A stretch of DNA of 11,160 nucleotides, taken from contig JARGOJ010000210.1 in the NCBI GenBank assembly GCA_029210225.1, positions 1 through 11,160 of the forward strand, given 5' to 3'. The stretch comes from Planctomycetota bacterium. GTDB taxonomy: Bacteria > Planctomycetota > J058 > JARGOJ01. Below the pieces are notes generated by a model that worked only from the letters and a program-made list of their open reading frames with translations, was not told the origin of the DNA and ran no database searches. This document shows, piece after piece, positions 6,860 through 11,160 of this stretch; position 1 is the stretch's first letter, and every line of letters begins with the position of its first letter. A program made the translations under genes and the position numbers.

Positions 6860-7846
6860 TTGGACCGCCACATTCTAAAGCTTGAGCGTTCTATGGCGAG
6901 TCATCCCGAGAACGAACTCATTCGTGATCGACTCCTCTGCGAGTTGAAGCGATGCGGGCGGTACTATGATGCCCGCAAGCTGATCAGCCGGCGATTGGCC
7001 AAGCGCATCGTCTCTACGAAAGACCTCGAAAGCCTCATTGAACTCGGTCGATTAACAGGCTTTATCAATTCCTATCCGGTCCGTCGATCCTCCCTTATGA
7101 ACTTCTCCGCGCTGTTCCACACAAAGCCTCGGGCGCTGACCGACGTTGAAGTGGAGATTGGCTTCGCGAGCATCGAGGGAGCTGGCGCTTTGATGAGCGT
7201 GCTCGCCCTCGCCGACTTTTTCGGATGCTCCGTGACAGGCCTCGCGGGCTCTGGATTGCATGGGACGGAGTTTACTGAATACAGCCAGGAGAGCTCACGT
7301 CAGCTCGCGCCGGTTCTTGAAATTCAAAAGCCTAGCGAGACGGTCTATGAGTTTCGCCTCGAACTTCCGGATGCCCCAATTATCTCCAGTCGCTTTCGTT
7401 TGCGTGCGATCCGTGTGACAACAATTCCCATCGCAGCATCAAAAGTGACTCTTAGACGGAAGGTCTTGCGATCGGTGAACGCCCTCGCATTCGTTGCAGA
7501 CACTCGAAGTGACGGCACCGGGCAAACAAATGAACAGGTCTTTCATAGGTTGAATCGCGACTTCGAGGATCTTTGGGGGCTGCGCTTGGATAAGTTCCGC
7601 ATCGCCTTGCAATACCTGGAGCCAACCCGAAAAGAACTCCACAGAGCCCTGCTCACTGCGCTCGGTTTAGGACGAAGTCCAAGAATTCATGCAAACATCG
7701 AGACAACGGCAAAACCGGCGTCCCGACCTCAACCTCTTTTCACAAATTTCCAAGTTGGGCGAAATCAAATTCTTGCCCACGAAGGAGTTTTGGACACTTT
7801 CGCGCTCCTATTATTACGTGCTATCAGCGACTTGTCTCGCGTCTAA
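6860..7846 (+). CDS. Degenerate MglA-like small-GTPase-fold protein with TPR-like N-terminus
   Basis: This 328-aa protein starts at TTG. Residues 1-65 are helical and TPR-like (LERSMASHPENELIRDRLL). From about residue 122 it follows the small GTPase MglA strand by strand: the P-loop position reads GSGLHGTEF (130-138) where MglA has GPGLCGKTT; YEFRLELPDAPI then SSRFRLRAIRV matches MglA FFDFLPL and TRFHLYTV; TIPIAASKV (188 onward) replaces TVPGQVFYD; VNALAFVADT (ending 215) matches VDGVVFVADS; LQYLEPT (250-256) replaces the NKxD base-recognition motif of QYNKRD; EGVLDTF (308-314) matches the C-terminal GVFDTL. The P-loop lysine, switch-II glycine and NKxD are all lost, so GTP binding or hydrolysis is unlikely. 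It is better seen as a pseudo-GTPase, perhaps binding a roadblock or DUF4388 partner. It lies 64 bases after the DUF4388 gene on the same strand. Confidence 0.8.
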   Translation: MDRHILKLERSMASHPENELIRDRLLCELKRCGRYYDARKLISRRLAKRIVSTKDLESLIELGRLTGFINSYPVRRSSLMNFSALFHTKPRALTDVEVEIGFASIEGAGALMSVLALADFFGCSVTGLAGSGLHGTEFTEYSQESSRQLAPVLEIQKPSETVYEFRLELPDAPIISSRFRLRAIRVTTIPIAASKVTLRRKVLRSVNALAFVADTRSDGTGQTNEQVFHRLNRDFEDLWGLRLDKFRIALQYLEPTRKELHRALLTALGLGRSPRIHANIETTAKPASRPQPLFTNFQVGRNQILAHEGVLDTFALLLLRAISDLSRV

Positions 7847-7889
7847 GCTTGGCAGGCTGTGGACCCCGCGCATTTTTTCTGAGCTTAGA
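7842..7889 (+). repeat. Inverted repeat across the stop codon of the MglA-like gene
   Basis: TCTAAGCTTGG (7842-7852) pairs with CTGAGCTTAGA (7879-7889), an 11-bp stem with two G-U pairs and a loop of about 26 bases that includes a T6 run (7873-7878). No T run follows the outer stem. A smaller GTGG/CCGC hairpin directly before the T6 run could act as a weak terminator. Either form would partly separate this gene from the cyclase promoter downstream. Confidence 0.35.
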
Positions 7890-7921
7890 GCAGGGGTGTC
7901 CTTCTAGTGGTTTTTTGGCTG

Positions 7922-7930
7922 TGCTATACT
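7922..7930 (+). promoter_or_regulatory. Candidate extended -10 promoter (TGC-TATACT) for the cyclase gene
   Basis: TGC directly before TATACT (7925-7930) is a good sigma-70 extended -10 element, TATACT matching the consensus at five of six bases. No clear -35 box is seen 16-18 bases upstream (TTCTAG at 7902-7907). Start of transcription would be near 7937, leaving a leader of about 60 bases. Its similarity to the element at 3570-3578 supports both being functional. Confidence 0.5.
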
Positions 7931-7995
7931 CAGAACAAGCCTTCAGGCCTTCCATTTGGCTTCACTTTCCTCGGTTTTAGAATTTCGAGCGTGTT

Positions 7996-9987
7996 ATGGG
8001 CAGGATCAGGATCTTAAACGGACCAAATCGAAATCAAACCGTTGAAATCAACGGGGGTGAAGTCGCAGGTAGAGACCCTGGGAGCGAGATTCAAATCTTT
8101 GCACCCGGTGTATCCAGGCGCCACTTCCAGTTCACTTGCGAGGGCACTGATACCATCCTCGCCGATTTGAATTCCGCGAATGGAACCTATGTCAACAATG
8201 TGCGAATTACCAAGCTCGTGCTCTCTGACCGTGACATGATCATTGTCGGCGGTATTCAGCTGCAATTCCACGCCGATTCCGCTCCTCCCATCATGGCTCC
8301 GCCTGAATTCAACCCCGATAACACAGAAACAATCAGCGGCCCCGAAGTCGGTGGCGGCATTGTTATGCGAGAGGAAGACGACGACGACGACGAGGACTTC
8401 GACGCAACTCTTCTGGCCGGCATGATTATGACCGACGTCAGCGTTGATAAGTCAAAAGGCGCTGATGAAGCCATTAAATCTCTGCAGAAACGCCTCCGAA
8501 TTACCTATGAAGTCTCCGATGCCTTGGGCTCTGTCTCCGATACCGCAGAGCTGTTCAAGAAGATCATGGAGCTGCTCTTCCAAGCCTTCCCTCAAACCAA
8601 TCGCGGGCTCATCATGGTCGGGGACGATGTCACGACCCTGGTTCCTGCGATCGTCGCTCAATGGGATGGCAAACAACCCGACGAAATCCCTGTCTCGCGA
8701 ACTATTCTTAAGAAGGTGTTCGGGGGCAAGCAATCGATTCTTACTGAAGATGCGGCCTCGGATGTCGGCGCCCAGATGTCGATTATCAACCTTCAACTCA
8801 GCTCTCTCATGTGTGTGCCTCTCCTCTTCCAAGACGAGGCCCTCGGCGTCATTCAGATTGATGGTAAGCCCCGCGCTCGCTTCACAGAAGACGACCTGAA
8901 GCTCCTCACTGGTATCGCCGGACAAGCCGCGATCTTCCTTAAGAACGTGAGCCTATTTCAGCTCGTCGAGAAAGAAGCCGAAGCCCGGACCAACCTTCAG
9001 CGTTACTTCTCTCCTGACCTCGCAGATAAAGTCGTCAATGGAGAAATTGACCTGAAGCCCGGTGGAGATATGAAGGTCGGGACGGTCTTCTTCTCGGATA
9101 TTATTGGCTTCACGGCGATGTCCAACTCCATGGGACCCATGGAAGTCATTAATAAGATCAACCGTTACTTCAAGATCATGGTGGACATCATCTTCAAGTA
9201 CAACGGCTACATCGACAAGTTCGGTGGCGATGCGATTATGGCTGTCTGGGGTGTGCCTGTTGAGGTCGAAGAAGAGGCCCTGAGTGCTATTACTGCGGCT
9301 GTCGAAATGCAGAACGCCTTGTTGCTCTTCAACCTTGAACTCAACGCCGAAGGTCACTCTGACATTCAAATGGGTATTGGCCTGAACTCCGGTAACTTCA
9401 TCGCTGGTAACCTCGGTTCCGAAAAGCGTATGGAATACACAGTTATTGGTGACAACGTGAACCTCAGTTCGCGTGTGGAATCGAAGGCTGGCCGAGGAAA
9501 CGTCTTTATCTCACCGGCTTGCTATGAGCGCGCTGAGAAGAAGCCTCTCGTGATCCGACTCCAGCCAACCGAACTTAAAGGTATTCCTCAGCCCGTGCCG
9601 ATTTACTCGGTGCGTGGTGTTCCGACGAAGCAAGAGGACGTCTACCTGATGTCCCTCCCCTTCTTTGTCGACGGAAATGAGAACCAAGAGGGACTTTTGG
9701 TTAAGGCCAAAGATCTCGGTGATGGCCGCGTCCTGGCGCTCGTCTTGATGAAGCATAAAGTGACGACAAACACAGTGAACCTGAAGTTTATTCAGCAGGA
9801 GATGCCGTCCTTCACACTGGCTCTTCAAATTCAACGGGAAGTGCCCCTGCAGAACAAGCTTGGAGCTTGCTATAACGGAGTACTGGTGATCAAAGACACT
9901 TGCATTGAGCAACTTATCAAAGAGGGAGAGGCTGTCTCTGAGAAGCGGCCCGATGATCTTCCTCGGGGTAAGGAGTGGGGCAAGTAA
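7996..9987 (+). CDS. FHA-GAF-class III adenylate cyclase with extra C-terminal domain
   Basis: The 663-aa protein has no signal peptide or membrane segment. Residues 1-92 are an FHA domain with the phosphothreonine-binding set GRD (25-27), SRRH (40-43) and NSANGTYVNN (59-68). An acidic linker follows (EEDDDDDED from about 126). A GAF domain (about 165-318) is joined by a short helical connector with the RYFSP motif to a class III cyclase domain (about 358-540). The catalytic set is complete: metal aspartates D368 (FFSDIIGFT) and D412 (GGDAIMAVWG), adenine-specifying K408 and T482 (EYTVIGD), and transition-state N489 and R493. It is therefore predicted to make cAMP from ATP, gated by a phosphorylated partner and a small ligand. 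Residues 548-663 form an extra beta-rich domain, faintly PilZ-like but without the c-di-GMP motifs. The ATG at 7996 has a poor ribosome site, but the FHA domain begins directly after it. Confidence 0.93.
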   Translation: MGRIRILNGPNRNQTVEINGGEVAGRDPGSEIQIFAPGVSRRHFQFTCEGTDTILADLNSANGTYVNNVRITKLVLSDRDMIIVGGIQLQFHADSAPPIMAPPEFNPDNTETISGPEVGGGIVMREEDDDDDEDFDATLLAGMIMTDVSVDKSKGADEAIKSLQKRLRITYEVSDALGSVSDTAELFKKIMELLFQAFPQTNRGLIMVGDDVTTLVPAIVAQWDGKQPDEIPVSRTILKKVFGGKQSILTEDAASDVGAQMSIINLQLSSLMCVPLLFQDEALGVIQIDGKPRARFTEDDLKLLTGIAGQAAIFLKNVSLFQLVEKEAEARTNLQRYFSPDLADKVVNGEIDLKPGGDMKVGTVFFSDIIGFTAMSNSMGPMEVINKINRYFKIMVDIIFKYNGYIDKFGGDAIMAVWGVPVEVEEEALSAITAAVEMQNALLLFNLELNAEGHSDIQMGIGLNSGNFIAGNLGSEKRMEYTVIGDNVNLSSRVESKAGRGNVFISPACYERAEKKPLVIRLQPTELKGIPQPVPIYSVRGVPTKQEDVYLMSLPFFVDGNENQEGLLVKAKDLGDGRVLALVLMKHKVTTNTVNLKFIQQEMPSFTLALQIQREVPLQNKLGACYNGVLVIKDTCIEQLIKEGEAVSEKRPDDLPRGKEWGK

Positions 9988-10019
9988 GCTCGATAACAAA
10001 TCGAAAAGGATAGAGAACG

Positions 10020-10241
10020 ATGTGGGCAGGAATCACCTTATTGTTGTTCGGCTTACCATGCCTCTTCTTTGGATTTTGGCTTAAGAACGCCAAATCCGTC
10101 AAAATGCCGGCTTCTAAGAAGTCGAAGCGTAAGAAGAAGGTCATTGATGCCCCCAAGGGCAGCAGCGCTCAAAGCTTTATCTGGGGCGGTGCGGGGCTTT
10201 CTATCATTGGAATCTATGCCATCATAAAAGACCTTTTGTAA
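10020..10241 (+). CDS. Small two-helix membrane protein
   Basis: This is a 73-aa protein of unknown function. Residues 3-21 (AGITLLLFGLPCLFFGFWL) and about 53-71 (FIWGGAGLSIIGIYAIIKDL) are hydrophobic enough to span the membrane, separated by a strongly basic loop (KKSKRKKK) that should face the cytoplasm, giving a helical hairpin with both ends outside. AAGGA (10006-10010) lies 9 bases before the ATG. It starts 32 bases after the cyclase stop and is followed by a terminator, so it is probably co-transcribed with the cyclase and could anchor or influence it; that role is inference. No family is recognised. Confidence 0.75.
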   Translation: MWAGITLLLFGLPCLFFGFWLKNAKSVKMPASKKSKRKKKVIDAPKGSSAQSFIWGGAGLSIIGIYAIIKDLL

Positions 10242-10271
10242 GGCCTAAATCCAACAACAACACAAACGCAC

Positions 10272-10297
10272 AGAGGCGGACCAATCGGTTCGCCTCT
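10272..10297 (+). terminator. Hairpin terminator after the cyclase operon
   Basis: AGAGGCGGACC (10272-10282) pairs with GGTTCGCCTCT (10287-10297), an 11-bp stem with one G-U pair and an AATC loop, followed by TTGCATTTG. The stem is strong and the T tail weak. It lies 30 bases after the small membrane gene, before the convergent gene on the other strand. Confidence 0.75.
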
Positions 10298-10371
10298 TTG
10301 CATTTGCTGACGAGTCGAGCAGGGTCTCTGATTCACCACCCTAATGCTTTCTCATCCTTGCATTCAGTAGC
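10298..10371. other. Short convergent spacer
   Basis: This is the 74-base gap between the cyclase-operon terminator and the stop of the leftward gene. I see no second good terminator reading leftward; the short TGCT/AGCA pairing near 10306-10321 is too small to call. Confidence 0.4.
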
Positions 10372-11082
10372 CTAGCGATTGTCCGTGGGCCACTCAAGGA
10401 GCTTCTCTTTGGGGCGGAGGAAGGCTCTGTAACCATCCTTTGAGAACCATTCGAGCCACTCGTCCTTCGAATATTGGAAGGGGTCCCGAGTGATGCTTGA
10501 GAGGGCGGAGCAGAGGATGAGGCAGATTTTGGAAGGAGCGATTTTGAGCTGAGCTTCGATGAGCTTGAAGGTCTTTTCTTTCTCGGTTTCGCCGGCGAGG
10601 ACCGCGGTGAGGAAAGTGGCTCTCAGGAGGCGGTCGACGCTGCTTTGAGACTTGGGCTTAAAACGCTTTCCGCGTTTCGCGGCGTCGGCATATTTGAGAA
10701 TGTCATCCAGGGCATCGAGTTGGTCTTTGAGGCAACCAAGGGGGTTGCGAATCAGGGCGATGTCGTTCTTGCCGACGACGTGGATGCGGATTCCGAAGAT
10801 GGGGATCAAGTAGGGCAGCTCTTGCTTGCCACGAATGAGTTTAAAGGGTCGCAGGTAGCCGGAGACGTTGTAAACACCAAGAGCGCTGTTTGACTTCTTA
10901 CGGTGCATGAGGGGAATCTTCACGTTGATATCGATAGATTGCCCGGCTTTGAGGGAGATGGCCTTCTTCTCAAGGATGGGGACGACGCTTTGGTCTCTGG
11001 AGCGTGTGCCGCCGGAGAATTGCTCTTCGTAGCTGACGTCAAAGTTCCCGAGGGCTTTATTCTCGTCATCTTTTGGGGGCAT
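10372..11082 (-). CDS. Beta-domain plus HEAT-like protein, probably N-terminally incomplete
   Basis: This is a 236-aa reading. Residues about 35-108 look like the closing strands of a beta-sandwich (VVPILEKKAISLKAGQSI, then GVYNVSGYLRPF and GIRIHVV), a pattern common in extracytoplasmic proteins where an LxPGxS-type strand is followed by a GxYxVxxxY strand. Residues about 115-215 are helical and end in ITRDPFQYSKDEWLEWF (197-213), which resembles the closing ITG--F--D---W--W motif of HEAT-repeat proteins in Planctomycetes and relatives. No signal peptide or good ribosome site precedes the ATG at 11082. The same frame is open upstream without a start codon to a TAA at 11149-11151, and the natural continuation of the protein appears in another frame, so this is probably a fragment of a longer gene. 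The function is unknown. Confidence 0.6.
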   Translation of the reverse strand: MPPKDDENKALGNFDVSYEEQFSGGTRSRDQSVVPILEKKAISLKAGQSIDINVKIPLMHRKKSNSALGVYNVSGYLRPFKLIRGKQELPYLIPIFGIRIHVVGKNDIALIRNPLGCLKDQLDALDDILKYADAAKRGKRFKPKSQSSVDRLLRATFLTAVLAGETEKEKTFKLIEAQLKIAPSKICLILCSALSSITRDPFQYSKDEWLEWFSKDGYRAFLRPKEKLLEWPTDNR

Positions 11083-11160
11083 CAGGAAGAGCGGGTCGTT
11101 GGTCTTAGCGGGAGGTCGCGTTTTTCCATGAGCCGGACTTTTAAGCCGTTATCGAGGACA
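11082..11160 (-). CDS. Partial upstream reading: probable N-terminal part of the same beta/HEAT protein
   Basis: From the window edge the minus strand reads VLDNGLKVRLMEKRDLPLRP and stops at TGA (11084-11082), overlapping the next ATG by one base as TGATG. The text looks like real protein, a beta-strand pair with a DNGLKV turn. It could be the end of a separate, translationally coupled gene. Alternatively, adding one C to the CCC run at 11112-11110 joins it to the downstream frame as RDLPAKTNDPLFLMPP, making one continuous protein. A DNGLKV strand also occurs in M16 peptidases, but nothing else of that family is visible. Confidence 0.35.
   Translation of the reverse strand, partial: VLDNGLKVRLMEKRDLPLRPTTRSS

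Noticed and set aside
7689..7907. Plus-strand 72-codon open frame overlapping the end of the MglA-like gene
   Set aside because: It overlaps the gene's conserved C-terminal EGVLDTF motif in another frame, and no ribosome site or domain is visible.
7913..7930. Sigma-54-like TTGGC...TGCT pattern
   Set aside because: The GG and GC elements are not at the required -24/-12 spacing. The extended -10 reading fits better.
8371..8403. GAC/GAG triplet run as a microsatellite
   Set aside because: It is short and simply encodes the acidic linker between FHA and GAF. Note kept only as a protein feature.
8452..8925. Minus-strand 157-codon open frame under the GAF domain
   Set aside because: Antisense shadow of the clearly coding FHA-GAF-cyclase gene.
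11082..11160. M16 peptidase start, suggested by the DNGLKV strand
   Set aside because: The reading stops 25 codons later, with no HxxEH zinc motif. The following protein is unlike M16 peptidases.

Overview
The window reads as chromosomal DNA of moderate GC from a free-living bacterium with elaborate signal transduction. It holds a glycolate-oxidase-type operon, a large multi-module DUF4388 (PATAN) protein, a degenerate MglA-like protein, an FHA-GAF-class III cyclase and a HEAT-repeat-like protein. That mix is typical of Myxococcota/Deltaproteobacteria-like or Planctomycetota-like lineages. The sequence alone does not settle the phylum. I see no tRNA, rRNA, CRISPR array, insertion sequence or phage gene.

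Layout. Positions 1-3213 (minus strand) hold a glycolate oxidase operon: a GlcD-GlcE fusion followed, with an 8-base overlap, by glcF, which runs off the left edge. The first ~35-40 codons of GlcD lie in a different frame from the rest, so the gene as written carries a frameshift near 3100-3128. Positions 3214-3687 are a divergent intergenic region with leader hairpins for glc and two candidate promoters for the rightward genes. Rightward genes follow: a 1035-aa protein with four DUF4388-like modules (3688-6795); a TTG-started 328-aa protein whose C-terminal two thirds aligns with the small GTPase MglA but has lost the nucleotide-binding residues (6860-7846); a candidate extended -10 promoter at 7922-7930; an FHA-GAF-adenylate cyclase with an extra C-terminal domain (7996-9987); and a 73-aa two-helix membrane protein (10020-10241), closed by a hairpin terminator. 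On the far right, the minus strand holds a secreted-type beta-domain/HEAT-like protein (10372-11082). Its N-terminal part probably continues upstream in another frame, to the window edge.

How the genes may work together. The glc operon would oxidise glycolate (or a similar 2-hydroxy acid) to glyoxylate, passing electrons through GlcF to the membrane quinone pool. The rightward genes look like a signalling locus: DUF4388 and MglA-fold proteins belong to the same circle of prokaryotic GTPase/scaffold families, and the cyclase would make cAMP under control of phosphothreonine binding (FHA) and a small ligand (GAF). The link between these parts is inferred from gene order only.

The two apparent frameshifts, both on the minus strand, can each be repaired by one base in a GGG run (3100-3102 and 11110-11112). 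That makes sequence error at least as likely as true gene decay.
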